Part shown: positions 34,968-43,384 of the stretch, piece after piece
Position numbering within the stretch: the first letter of the stretch is position 1
How the letters are laid out: each line of letters begins with the position of its first letter
DNA from: Demequina sp. NBRC 110051
Lineage (GTDB): Bacteria > Actinomycetota > Actinomycetes > Actinomycetales > Demequinaceae
DNA length: 64,000 nucleotides
NCBI RefSeq assembly: GCF_002090055.1
Contig: NZ_BBRH01000009.1
Span: forward strand, 124,001 to 188,000
Direction: 5' to 3'
Notes under the pieces: generated by a model
Database searches by the model: none
Told to the model about the DNA's origin: nothing
What the model saw: the letters and a program-made list of their open reading frames with translations, nothing else
Program-made: the position numbers and the translations under genes

Positions 34968-35344
34968 CCCTGCGCCACCCCGTCTTCCTCGTCTTCGTGG
35001 GAGGCATGCTGGGCGGTGGGGTGAGGCTCGCGCTCGACGCCGCCGTGCCGCCATTGGGCGCCCTGCCGTGGGACCTCGTCGTCATCAACGTGGTGGGCTC
35101 TGCGGCGCTGGGCGCGATCGACGGCTACATCGCCGTGCGCGGCGCGCGGTGGTGGTGGCCGCTCGTGGGCACCGGCATGCTGGGCGGCTTCACGACCTTC
35201 TCCTCGATCGCCGCGCTCGAATGGACGTCCGATGCGGGCCCCACGGCGTCGTTGGCGCTGCTGATCGCGACCATGACGGTTGCGGTCGTCGCGGCCGTCG
35301 CAGGCCGCCGGTGGGCGGTCGCCCGTGCGAAGGCCCCCGCATGA
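34964..35344 (+). CDS. crcB: Fluoride channel subunit FluC/CrcB, first of a pair
   Basis: Small four-helix fluoride exporter subunit, 126 residues. Conserved elements are GGMLGGGVRLAL, INVVGSAALGAIDG with the pore-lining Asn, and GMLGGFTTFSS with the phenylalanine-box and central sodium-site residues. Fluc channels are antiparallel dimers; actinobacteria often encode two different subunits side by side, as here, which probably form a heterodimer. The GTG at 34964 overlaps the DUF2505 stop. No fluoride riboswitch is visible before the operon. Confidence 0.92.
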   Translation: MTLRHPVFLVFVGGMLGGGVRLALDAAVPPLGALPWDLVVINVVGSAALGAIDGYIAVRGARWWWPLVGTGMLGGFTTFSSIAALEWTSDAGPTASLALLIATMTVAVVAAVAGRRWAVARAKAPA

Positions 35345-35694
35345 GCGTCGCCCTGTACGCCGGCGCGATGGTCGGCTGCGGCCTCGGTGCAGTGCTGCGC
35401 TACCTTCTGGCCCAGCGCGTCACCGCAGGCACCCTCGCGTGGCACACCATCACCGCGAATACGGTCGCCTCTGCACTCGTGGGCGCGCTTGCTGGACTCA
35501 CCGACGCCCCTGCCGGCGTGATGCTCGTGCTCGGATCCGGTCTGGGTGGCGGCCTGTCGACGTTCTCGACGCTTGCCGTCGATGCCGCCCACCTGTGGGA
35601 GGCCAGCGAGCGCCGGCGTGCGCTGCTGTACCTGGCCGTCACCGGCGTCCTCGGCGTCGCGGCCGCGTGGGCGGGGTGGAGCCTCACTCGCTAG
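35341..35694 (+). CDS. crcB: Fluoride channel subunit FluC/CrcB, second of a pair
   Basis: Second Fluc subunit, 117 residues, ATG overlapping the previous stop (ATGA). Motifs GCGLGAVLRYLLAQRV, TANTVASALVGALAG and GSGLGGGLSTFSTLAVD correspond to the pore and sodium site; the subunit has L-S-T-F-S where the first has F-T-T-F-S. The arginine after the first glycine pair is conserved. The two subunits are probably inserted in opposite orientations. Its stop is four bases from the convergent permease gene. Confidence 0.92.
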   Translation: MSVALYAGAMVGCGLGAVLRYLLAQRVTAGTLAWHTITANTVASALVGALAGLTDAPAGVMLVLGSGLGGGLSTFSTLAVDAAHLWEASERRRALLYLAVTGVLGVAAAWAGWSLTR

Positions 35695-35698
35695 CGGG

Positions 35699-37003
35699 CT
35701 AGAAGGTTACGCGTGGCCGGCGCCGGACCACGAGCGCCACCGCGGGCCAGCCGATGACGGCGCCTCCGATGGCGAAAACCGGCCAGGAGGCCTCCCCGGC
35801 ACCCACGATCGCCACGGCTGCGAGGACCAATGAGCAGGCGAGCCCCAGCAGTGACACGACGGCGGGGATGGCGAGCCCCACCGTGCGTCCGGCCCTGCGC
35901 TGGCGCGCCGCCGCGAGGTTGGCCACCGCGTAATACAGCAGCACGCTCGACGCCGACACGAGCACCAGGCTCGCGCCCTGCGTCCACACCAGTGCGACCG
36001 CCGCGAGCGCGACCACGCCCTCCGCCCGCCACGGCGCACCCGACGCCCCGGTGTGCGCGAGCGCCCGTGGCAGGTCCCCTTCGCGAGCCATGGCCATCGC
36101 GGTGCGCCCCGCTCCTGCCATCACCGCGAGCATCGCTCCGCCTACACTCAGCGAGGCGACCAGCGTCACGACCCACACCGGGACGCCGCCCACGCGGGCC
36201 AGCTGCTCGATGGGGGCGACCTCGCCGGTCGTCATGATCGCGTCGCCGTCGCGGACAACGGCGGCAGTGAGGCGATCTGCACCCAGGCGTACCAGCGCCG
36301 CCGCAACCGCCAGGTACAACGCCACCACCACGGCGAGCGCCAGCAGGATGGCGCGCCCGATGGTGCGCGACGGGTCGCGGACCTCCTCGCCCAGGGTCGC
36401 GATCCTCGCGTACCCCGCGAACGCAAAGAAACACGCCGCCACGGCGACCAAGAAGGTCACGGCAGGTCCGGCATCGGCCGCAAGAACAGGGACGGGAGGC
36501 CCGGCATCGGCCGGCTCCCCCGCCCACGCCAGGGCCACGATCGCGACCAAGGCAACCACGACGACGACGGCGATCACGGTCGCCCCGCGGGCGGTGCGCG
36601 TGATTCCCCGCGCGTTGAGCGCCCACGCCGCCACGACCGCAGCGGTCGCGATGCCTTGTGCATGCCCTGGCAAGACATAGGCGCCCAGCACGGTCGCCCC
36701 CGCCGCGACCGACACGGTCTTGCCCACCACGAACGCGGCGCCGGCCACGTGCCCGGCGAAGGCACCCAACTCGGCACGGCCATAGGCGTAGGCCCCGCCC
36801 GCCACGGGATACCTGGCCGCGAGCTGCGCGGTCGAGAGCGCATTCATGAGCGCGACCGCCGCGGCCGCAAGTACCGCCGCGAGCGCCCACGATCCCGCCG
36901 CGAGGACGTCGACCCACATGTCGGAGAAGACTCCGGCGCCGAGCATCGAGCCGACGCCGATGCCGGTCGCGGACAGCAGGCCGATGCGCCGTTCAGTACT
37001 CAC
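35699..37003 (-). CDS. APC-family amino acid permease
   Basis: Secondary transporter of 434 residues with twelve predicted membrane segments. The first helix carries the substrate-backbone motif ATGIGVGSMLGAGVFS, and the segment ARYPVAGGAYAYGRAELG is the APC signature before helix 3; ACFFAFAGYARIATLGEEVRDPSR marks helix 6-7 as in YjeH/cationic and aromatic amino-acid carriers. Substrate cannot be named. The GTG at 37003 has TAGGTT six bases upstream. It is convergent with the fluoride channels and followed upstream by a strong terminator belonging to the tRNA side. Confidence 0.88.
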   Translation of the reverse strand: MSTERRIGLLSATGIGVGSMLGAGVFSDMWVDVLAAGSWALAAVLAAAAVALMNALSTAQLAARYPVAGGAYAYGRAELGAFAGHVAGAAFVVGKTVSVAAGATVLGAYVLPGHAQGIATAAVVAAWALNARGITRTARGATVIAVVVVVALVAIVALAWAGEPADAGPPVPVLAADAGPAVTFLVAVAACFFAFAGYARIATLGEEVRDPSRTIGRAILLALAVVVALYLAVAAALVRLGADRLTAAVVRDGDAIMTTGEVAPIEQLARVGGVPVWVVTLVASLSVGGAMLAVMAGAGRTAMAMAREGDLPRALAHTGASGAPWRAEGVVALAAVALVWTQGASLVLVSASSVLLYYAVANLAAARQRRAGRTVGLAIPAVVSLLGLACSLVLAAVAIVGAGEASWPVFAIGGAVIGWPAVALVVRRRPRVTF

Positions 37004-37015
37004 GCAGCGAACCTA
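37004..37015 (-). promoter_or_regulatory. -10 box TAGGTT for leaderless permease gene
   Basis: TAGGTT (minus strand, 37015-37010), six bases, GTG at 37003. Confidence 0.6.
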
Positions 37016-37040
37016 GCGGGTTCTGACTCACGGGGAACGA

Positions 37041-37072
37041 CGAAGGCCCGGACCATGTGGTCCGGGCCTTCG
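37041..37072 (-). terminator. Terminator downstream of tRNA-fMet
   Basis: A 14-base perfect stem, CGAAGGCCCGGACC (37041-37054) with GGTCCGGGCCTTCG (37059-37072), around the loop ATGT, eight bases after the tRNA 3' end. It separates the tRNA from the permease promoter. Confidence 0.93.
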
Positions 37073-37079
37073 TATCTCG

Positions 37080-37153
37080 TAGCGGGGACAGGATTTGAAC
37101 CTGCGACCTCCGGGTTATGAGCCCGGCGAGCTACCGAACTGCTCCACCCCGCG
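37080..37153 (-). tRNA. Initiator tRNA-fMet (anticodon CAU)
   Basis: The minus-strand sequence folds as a cloverleaf of 74 bases without an encoded CCA. The acceptor starts CGCGGGG and its far strand is CCCCGCT, giving a C1-U72 mismatch in place of a pair, which marks an initiator tRNA. The anticodon stem has three G-C pairs (CCGGG-CTCATAA-CCCGG), the second initiator mark, and the T-arm is GCAGGTTCAAATCCTGT. CCA must be added after transcription because the next bases are CGA. A 13-base inverted repeat overlaps the 5' end, and a strong terminator follows. Confidence 0.96.
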
Positions 37154-37184
37154 TCGGCTTGATTACTCTACCCGACGCGGGGTG
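37145..37184 (-). repeat. 13-base inverted repeat overlapping the tRNA-fMet 5' end
   Basis: CACCCCGCGTCGG (37145-37157) and CCGACGCGGGGTG (37172-37184) are perfect complements with a 14-base loop. The inner arm contains tRNA bases 1-9, so the leader could pair with the acceptor strand of the unprocessed transcript. It may instead end transcripts of the UPF0182 gene upstream. Confidence 0.85.
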
Positions 37185-37198
37185 ATGCACCAAATCGC

Positions 37199-40100
37199 CT
37201 ACTCGGCGGACTGGATTTCCGTGATGCGGTCGTCTGCGGCAATGGCCGCCTCGAGCGCGGCGGCGAGGTCGTCCTGCGCCTCGCCGTAGGCCGCGAAGTC
37301 GCCGTCGGCCAGCGCCGCCTCGCCGTCCTGCAGCGCCTGCTGGGCGTCGGCGAGGGCGGCCTCGAGGTCGGCCTGTGCCGTCGCGATGTCGCGGTCGTCG
37401 GTGCCGCTGGTCGCGGTGGGCTCGGGCTCCGAGGTGGCGGTCTCGGTCGGGGTCGGCTCGGCGGTCGCGGACGGCTCGGGCGTGGGGGTCACGCCAGTGT
37501 CGACATCGGCCTCGTCGGTCACCTCACCTTCGGCGGTGATGGTGTCGGCCTCGTCCACCTCGGGGGCGGCGCCGGGGCCGAACACCTGGTCGAGGGCCTC
37601 CTGGAGGGTGTCGGCGAAGCCGATCTCCTCACCGAAGGACACGAAGACCTTGCGCAGCAGCGGCACACGCGTGCCCTCGGAGGACTGGACGTAGACGGGC
37701 TGCACGTACAGCAGGCCGCCACCGACCGGCAGCGTCAACAGGTTGCCGTTGACCACGTCCGAGTCACCCTGACGCAGCAGGTTCAGCGTGGTTTGCGCGT
37801 CGGAGTCCGCGTTGAAGTTGTTCTGCACCTGACCGGGGCCGGGGATGGTGGTGTCGCGCGGAAGCTCAAGCAGCCTCAGCGTGCCGTAGCCGTCCGCGAC
37901 CTCGCCCTCGGCGTTGCCGGTCTCCGAGTCCACCGCGAGGTAGCCCGTGAGGATGTTGCGGTTGGTCTCACCACCGGGGATGTACGAGCTGTACAGCGAG
38001 AACGTCGGCTCGTCCTGCTCGGGCATCTGCAGCGTCAGGTAGTACGGCGGCTGCAGCGTGGTCTCGCCGACCGTCGGGTCGTTGGGCAGCGTCCACGTGT
38101 CCTGGCCGGAGTAGAAGGCCGAAGCATCGGTCACGTGGTAGCGCTGCAGCTGGTGGCGCTGCACCTGGAACAGCTCCTCGGGGTAGCGCAGGTGGCTCAT
38201 GAGGTCACCGGAGATCTCCGAGATGGGCTGAAGGTTCGTCGGGTAGACGTTCTGCCAGGTCTGCAGCAGCGGATCGTTCTCGTCCCACGCGTACAGCGTC
38301 ACGGAACCGTCGTACGCGTTGACGGTGGCCTTGACGGAGTTGCGCATGTAGTTCAGCACACTCGGAAGCGGCGAGCTGTCCGAGCCCGCAAACAGGGTGC
38401 TCGACTGCAGCGGCGACGCGTACGGGTAGCTGTCGGTCGTGGTGTATCCGTCGACGACCCACACGACCTCGCCGTCGACGACCGCCGGGTAGGTGGTCGA
38501 GTCGAGCTCGAGGTACGGCGCCACGCGCGCGACGCGGTCGAGCGGGTCGCGGTGGTAGAGGATCTGCGACTCGCTGGTGACGCGGTCGGAGAACAGGATC
38601 TGCTCCTCGCCAAACTTGATGGCGTAGAGGATCTTCTCCGCGATGTTGCCGATGCTCGGGCCACCCTCGCCGTCGTAGGTCGTGTTGACCTGGCCGGTGT
38701 TCGAGTCGTCGTCCGGGTAGTCGAGCTCCCACGGGCTGGTGCCCTCGGGGGCGCCCACGATCGAGTAGTCGGGCAGCGTCTGACCGAAGTAGATGCGCGG
38801 CTCGTATTCGCCGAGCTCTCCGGTCGAGGGGATGCCGCCCTGGAAGAAGGCGGGCTGTCCGTCGGAGGTGGTGCGGTTGCCGTAGGCGGCGACCACGCCG
38901 AAGCCGTGCGTGTAGACCGTGTGGTCGTTCACCCAGTTGCGGTTCTCCGCTCCCAGGCCGTCGAGGTCGAGTTCGCGCACCGCGATCACCGTGTCGTTCA
39001 TGGTGCCGTCGATGTCGTAGCGGTCGACCGCCAACTCCTCGGTGAAGTTGTAGTACTGCTTGTTCTGCTGCAGCTGCTGGAACGCCGGCGAGACGATGTT
39101 GGGGTCGAGCAGGCGAATCTGCGCGGTCGTCTCGGCGTCGGCACGCAGCGCGTCGGCCTCCGCCTCGGTGGTCGCGTCGTAAGGCGTGGTCTCGACGTCC
39201 TCGAGCCCATAGGCGGCGAGGGTCGCGTCGATGTTGCGCTGAATGTATTCGGCCTCGAGGTCCTGCGCGTTGGGGTTGACCTGGAAGTTCTGGACGATGG
39301 CCGGGTAGACCCCGCCGATCACCAGCGCCGACAGCACCATGAGCGACACTCCCACAGCGGGAATACGCCAGTCGCCGCGCCAGATGACCACGAGGAACAG
39401 CAGTCCGACCAGCAGCGCGATGCCGAACAGGATGCCCTTGGCCGGCAGGATCGCGTTGACGTCGGTGTAGAGCGCGCCGTAGTACTCCCCCGAATTGTCG
39501 TTCAGCAGCGCGTAGCGGTCGAGCCAGTAGTTCGCGGCGATGCCGATCATCACGAGCAGGCCGGACACGGCGAGCTGAATGCGGGCGCCTCCCGAGGCCA
39601 CGAACTCGCGTCCGCCGCCGGAGATGCCTCCGTACAGGAGGTGGACGAACGCTGCCAGCAGCGTGCACAGGATCGTGATGACGAGCCAGAAGCCGACGAA
39701 GGCCTGCAGCACGGGAAGCGTGAACACGTAGAACGACAGGTCGAGCCCGAACTCCGGGTCGACCTCGCCGAAGGGCACGTGGTTGAACCACGCGAGGACG
39801 TCCTGCCAGCGGGCCGCCATCGCGAAGCCGGCGATCAGCCCGACGAAGATGGGCAGCGCGATCATGATGCCGCGCTCGATGGGCTCGATCTGCTCGCGGT
39901 ACTGGTCGAGCGCGCCGCGGCGCGTACCCGCGGCGGGCCTGACCCGCTTGGCCACCCACAGGGACAGGAACACGGCGCCGCCGGCAAGCACGGCGAAGAT
40001 CACGAACAGCACAATGCGCGCGACCCACTGGGTCCACAGGATGCCCTCGAAGCCCAACTGCTGGTACCAGGCGATCTCGGTCCACACGTTGGCGGCGATC

Positions 40101-40219
40101 ACGGTCGCCACCACGAGGATCGCGACGGCGATGCCGGCGACAAGCAGCGGCGAGCGGCGCCTGGGTGGGACCGGCGACGCGGGGCGTTGCGGGCGGTCAG
40201 GTCGGTCGTCGAACGTCAC
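37199..40219 (-). CDS. UPF0182 family membrane protein
   Basis: Large membrane protein of unknown function, 1006 residues, conserved in actinobacteria. Seven membrane segments fall in the first 330 residues (LLVAGIAVAILVVATVIAANV, IVLFVIFAVLAGGAVFLSLWV, and so on), followed by an extracytoplasmic domain of about 550 residues with the family patterns TVYTHGFGVVAAYGN, IYFGQTLPDYSIVG and LRYPEELFQVQRHQL. The last 130 residues are a Thr/Pro/Glu-rich linker and an Ala/Asp/Glu helical tail (AALADAQQALQDGEAALADG), a possible coiled coil. GTG at 40219 with AAGGA upstream. The neighbour is a PDZ/Lon-type protease on the same strand, as in mycobacteria. Confidence 0.92.
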   Translation of the reverse strand: MTFDDRPDRPQRPASPVPPRRRSPLLVAGIAVAILVVATVIAANVWTEIAWYQQLGFEGILWTQWVARIVLFVIFAVLAGGAVFLSLWVAKRVRPAAGTRRGALDQYREQIEPIERGIMIALPIFVGLIAGFAMAARWQDVLAWFNHVPFGEVDPEFGLDLSFYVFTLPVLQAFVGFWLVITILCTLLAAFVHLLYGGISGGGREFVASGGARIQLAVSGLLVMIGIAANYWLDRYALLNDNSGEYYGALYTDVNAILPAKGILFGIALLVGLLFLVVIWRGDWRIPAVGVSLMVLSALVIGGVYPAIVQNFQVNPNAQDLEAEYIQRNIDATLAAYGLEDVETTPYDATTEAEADALRADAETTAQIRLLDPNIVSPAFQQLQQNKQYYNFTEELAVDRYDIDGTMNDTVIAVRELDLDGLGAENRNWVNDHTVYTHGFGVVAAYGNRTTSDGQPAFFQGGIPSTGELGEYEPRIYFGQTLPDYSIVGAPEGTSPWELDYPDDDSNTGQVNTTYDGEGGPSIGNIAEKILYAIKFGEEQILFSDRVTSESQILYHRDPLDRVARVAPYLELDSTTYPAVVDGEVVWVVDGYTTTDSYPYASPLQSSTLFAGSDSSPLPSVLNYMRNSVKATVNAYDGSVTLYAWDENDPLLQTWQNVYPTNLQPISEISGDLMSHLRYPEELFQVQRHQLQRYHVTDASAFYSGQDTWTLPNDPTVGETTLQPPYYLTLQMPEQDEPTFSLYSSYIPGGETNRNILTGYLAVDSETGNAEGEVADGYGTLRLLELPRDTTIPGPGQVQNNFNADSDAQTTLNLLRQGDSDVVNGNLLTLPVGGGLLYVQPVYVQSSEGTRVPLLRKVFVSFGEEIGFADTLQEALDQVFGPGAAPEVDEADTITAEGEVTDEADVDTGVTPTPEPSATAEPTPTETATSEPEPTATSGTDDRDIATAQADLEAALADAQQALQDGEAALADGDFAAYGEAQDDLAAALEAAIAADDRITEIQSAE

Positions 40220-40266
40220 GGATGGTGTCCTTGGTCGTCAGCAGCGGCGGGTGGGGTCCAGCGTAA

Positions 40267-41394
40267 TCAGGCAGCGGTGCAGGTGGCCAGCCCGGAGGTA
40301 TCCCCCGCGCCGATGGCCTCGATGGCGGCATAGCCATCGTCGAGATCGTCCACCGCAAAGACGTTCAGGCCGTCGGGGATGTTCCCGACCACCTCGTCAC
40401 AGTTTTCTACGGGCGCGAGAAACCAGTCGGCGCCGGCATCCCTGGCACCGTGCATCTTCATCCGGATGCCACCAATGGGCTCCACGTCGCCGTCGGCGCT
40501 GATCGCGCCGGTGCCGGCCACCAGCGCGCCGCCGAGTTCGTCCTTCTCGGTCAACTTGTCCATGATCGCCAGCGAGAACATGAGCCCCGCGGACGGTCCG
40601 CCCACCTTGTCGATCTGCACCGTGACGTCGATGGGCATCTCGAAGTGGGGCTCCACGTAGATGCCCATGACGGCGTTGCCGGCACCGTCGTCAAGAGTCG
40701 CGAAGGTCGCGTCGGTGCTCGTGCCTTCGCGGTCCACGGTCACCATGACGTCATCGCCGGGAGTGACACGCTCGAGATAGTCGAACAGGTCCGTGTAGGA
40801 GTCGATGGGCTCACCGTCGACGGCGGTGATGACGTCGCCGGGCTCGAGCAACCCGTCGGCGTTCGTGGTGTCGGTGAGCGCCGCAACCTCGATCGTGGCG
40901 GGCACCTCCTGACCCAGCGCGGTGAGCGCGGCAACCGTCGCGGACTCCTGGGACGTCACCCACTGCTGCTGGCTTTCCTGCTCCACCTGCTCGCTGTCCT
41001 CGGGGTCACCGAGCACCGCCTCCTCGGGCTGCACGTAGCGGTCGTCCGCCACCCAGCCGCGCAGGACCTGGCCCAGGGAGAACCATGTCGACGAGCCTCG
41101 CGCCACCGACACGGTCGTGAGCCTCAACTCGCCCGAGGCGTCATACGTCGGGGCGCCCGAGATCTCCACGAGCGCGGCGCCGTCTTCATCCGTGCCGAGC
41201 GTGTCGAACGTGGGGCCTGGCATGCCGATCGCGAAACGCGCGGGCAGGATCGACAGCACCGCGAGAAGTAGGGCCGCCCCCAAGCCGGTGAGGGCGAGGG
41301 TGAAGTCTCGGCGCGCTCCGGGACCGGGCTCCGTCTCGATGGGCGTGAAGGGGTCCGGCTCTGCGGGCGCGAGGGGGTCCGGATCGGTCGTCAC
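40267..41394 (-). CDS. Membrane-anchored PDZ and Lon-type (S16) serine protease
   Basis: YlbL/Rv3194c-type protease, about 375 residues. One membrane segment near residues 35-55 (TLALTGLGAALLLAVLSIL) anchors an extracytoplasmic part with a PDZ domain (DGLLEPGDVITAVDGEPI) and a C-terminal S16 domain: the catalytic serine in GGPSAGLMFSL and the lysine in GGIRMKMHGARDAGADWFL, with GTGAISADGDVEPIGG between them. The substrates are unknown; in Bacillus YlbL degrades a cell-division inhibitor. Start uncertain: GTG at 41394 has a weak AATGAT box seven bases upstream, while ATG codons at 41403 and 41406 would add three or four residues. It is 47 bases upstream of UPF0182 in transcription order. Confidence 0.9.
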   Translation of the reverse strand: MTTDPDPLAPAEPDPFTPIETEPGPGARRDFTLALTGLGAALLLAVLSILPARFAIGMPGPTFDTLGTDEDGAALVEISGAPTYDASGELRLTTVSVARGSSTWFSLGQVLRGWVADDRYVQPEEAVLGDPEDSEQVEQESQQQWVTSQESATVAALTALGQEVPATIEVAALTDTTNADGLLEPGDVITAVDGEPIDSYTDLFDYLERVTPGDDVMVTVDREGTSTDATFATLDDGAGNAVMGIYVEPHFEMPIDVTVQIDKVGGPSAGLMFSLAIMDKLTEKDELGGALVAGTGAISADGDVEPIGGIRMKMHGARDAGADWFLAPVENCDEVVGNIPDGLNVFAVDDLDDGYAAIEAIGAGDTSGLATCTAA

Positions 41395-41503
41395 GCGACC
41401 CATCATTGCTCATAGCGAACGCCTCGCCTAACTCGCCCCCGTGCGGGTTACCGTGGACCCGACACTCGCGATGCGCGCGAGCGTCGCGACCTCAGGAGCG
41501 TGC

Positions 41504-42925
41504 GTGAGCGACGACAACACCCCGTGGATGCGCCTGCTGCGCGAACTGTTCGGAGACGACGCCGAGGCGGCGCTGGCCGAGCTTGAACGCATGGGCATGG
41601 ATCCCAGTGCGCTCGCGCAGGCTTCCGGCATGCTCGGCAACCCCGCGATGATGGATCACGTCCTGTCGCAGATCCGCTCGCTCGTGACGCAGTCACAGGG
41701 TCAGGACGTGAACTGGACCCTGGCGCACGATGTCGCCCGAGGAGTGGCGGCGCAGGGTGGCGACCCGACGGTGAGCGCGCAGGTGGCGCAGGCTCATCGC
41801 TCCGCGATCTCCCGGGCACAGCTCTGGCTCGACGCCGCCACCGACTTCGATCCGACGGGCCGCGAGCCTCAGGTGGTCTCGCGCGCCGAATGGGTCGAGG
41901 CAACCCTGCCCACGTGGCGCGTGATCGCCGGCCCGGTGGCCGTCAGTGTGTCGCGCGCGCTGAGCGCGATCCTGCGCGGCGAGGACGGCTCGGGTTCTGC
42001 CATCGAGGCGATGGGTCTGCAGGGGGCCGATGCCGGCGCGCTCGTGCAGTCGATCAGCCCCACGGTGTGTGGCATGCACATGGGTCAGGCCGCCGGCCAG
42101 GCCGCACGGGAGACGTTCGGGGTCACCGACCTCGGTTTCCCGCTGCTCGCGGAGCCCCGCGTGACGCTCGTGCCGAGCGTGATCGCCGAATTCTCGGCGG
42201 GGCTCGACATTCCCGACGACGAGGTGCTGACCTTTCTCGCGCTGCGGGAGGCCGCCCACGTGCGGCTGTTCGCCGCGGCGGCTTGGCTGCCCGGCCACCT
42301 TCACAACCTCATCGAGCGCTACGCGTCCGGGATCACGATCGACCTCGAGGCCCTCGACCAGGCCGTCTCGGAGATCGGCGTGGCCGACCCCGCCAAGCTG
42401 CAGGCCGCACTCACCCAGGGCATCTTCAGCCCGCGGCACTCGGAGCTCCAGGAGGAGACCCTCGCGTCGATCGAGACGCTCCTCGCGCTCATCGAGGGCT
42501 GGGTCGACGACATCACCATGCGCGCTGCAGCCCCGCACCTGTCCTCCATCGGACAACTGAGCGAGATGCTCCGGCGTAGGCGCGCCGCGGGCGGCCCTGC
42601 CGAGGACGCGTTCAAGACCCTCTTGGGCCTCGAACTGCGCCCACGCCGCATGCGCGAGGCGGCGGCCTTGTGGCGCGAGGTGTCGCTAGCCGCCGGCCCC
42701 GAGTCCCGCGATCGCATCTGGTCGCACCCCGACCTGCTGCCCACGGGCGCCGACCTCGACGACCGGGCGGCGTGGGTGCAGCGGTGGGTCTCGGGCGGCA
42801 CGGAGACCGACGACATGGACCGTGAACTGGAAGCGTTCCTGAGCGGCGCCTCCGGCGATGACACCGCGCCTCCCACTCGTGACGATGGCGACAGCCCCAG
42901 CGAAGGCGGCGCCGACCGCCCCTGA
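41504..42925 (+). CDS. Zinc-dependent metalloprotease (DUF2342 family)
   Basis: Actinobacterial protein of 473 residues from the DUF2342 metalloprotease family, function unknown. Helical throughout, with the zinc-site region LREAAHVRLFAAAAWLPGHL near residue 235, where EAAH-x-RLF is the family version of the motif, and the upstream GLDIPDDEVLTFLAL. N-terminal half includes PVAVSVSRALSAIL. The GTG at 41504 is chosen over an earlier frame because AGGAG lies five to nine bases before it and the family begins with a short acidic segment before WMRLLRELFGDD. The tail is disordered and acidic. Gene order PDZ protease - this gene - ThiF-like - uvrD2 matches mycobacteria. Confidence 0.88.
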   Translation: MSDDNTPWMRLLRELFGDDAEAALAELERMGMDPSALAQASGMLGNPAMMDHVLSQIRSLVTQSQGQDVNWTLAHDVARGVAAQGGDPTVSAQVAQAHRSAISRAQLWLDAATDFDPTGREPQVVSRAEWVEATLPTWRVIAGPVAVSVSRALSAILRGEDGSGSAIEAMGLQGADAGALVQSISPTVCGMHMGQAAGQAARETFGVTDLGFPLLAEPRVTLVPSVIAEFSAGLDIPDDEVLTFLALREAAHVRLFAAAAWLPGHLHNLIERYASGITIDLEALDQAVSEIGVADPAKLQAALTQGIFSPRHSELQEETLASIETLLALIEGWVDDITMRAAAPHLSSIGQLSEMLRRRRAAGGPAEDAFKTLLGLELRPRRMREAAALWREVSLAAGPESRDRIWSHPDLLPTGADLDDRAAWVQRWVSGGTETDDMDRELEAFLSGASGDDTAPPTRDDGDSPSEGGADRP

Positions 42926-43066
42926 ACGTGGCCCAGCGGCGACACGGAACGGGCCGCCTGTGCGGCAAATGCCCCGTCCCCGTCTACGCTGGGTCCTGAT
43001 CGGCCCCCGTGGCCACCACCGTGCGCGCTCAGTTCATGGCGCGCGAAGAAGAGAAGGAGAAGCCGA

Positions 43067-43225
43067 ATGGCCGACAAGTACCAGGGCGAGTTCTACTGCG
43101 TGAAGTGCAAGGACAAGCGCACCACCGAGGGTGACGTTGTTGTTTCGGAGAACGGCCGCCGCATGGCGAAGGCTGTGTGCCCCGAGTGCGGCACCAAGCT
43201 CAACCGCATCCTCGGCAAGGCGTAA
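43067..43225 (+). CDS. DUF5679 small zinc-ribbon protein
   Basis: A 52-residue protein missed by longer-ORF searches. It carries two CxxC knuckles, YCVKCKDKR and AVCPECGTKL, the layout of a small zinc ribbon, and closes with the basic LNRILGKA. Family function is unknown. ATG at 43067 is preceded by AAGGAG seven bases upstream. TACGCT at 42985-42990 is a plausible -10 box giving a leader of about 70 bases. A strong terminator 23 bases after the stop makes it a separate transcription unit. Confidence 0.88.
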   Translation: MADKYQGEFYCVKCKDKRTTEGDVVVSENGRRMAKAVCPECGTKLNRILGKA

Positions 43226-43247
43226 TTCGCCTCACCGCACAGGTTTC

Positions 43248-43282
43248 ACGACGGCCCGCCCCTTGTGGGGGCGGGCCGTCGT
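43248..43282 (+). terminator. Terminator after the DUF5679 gene
   Basis: A 15-base perfect stem, ACGACGGCCCGCCCC (43248-43262) with GGGGCGGGCCGTCGT (43268-43282), around TTGTG, followed by CGTCTT. Confidence 0.93.
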
Positions 43283-43384
43283 CGTCTTCACGGCCTGCAG
43301 CGTCGGTGTGCCGTCCCCACCACCGACCGTGGTCGCCCCTGTGGAAAACCCCCACGCCGTGACAGCGGCCGCCATGCTGATCGC

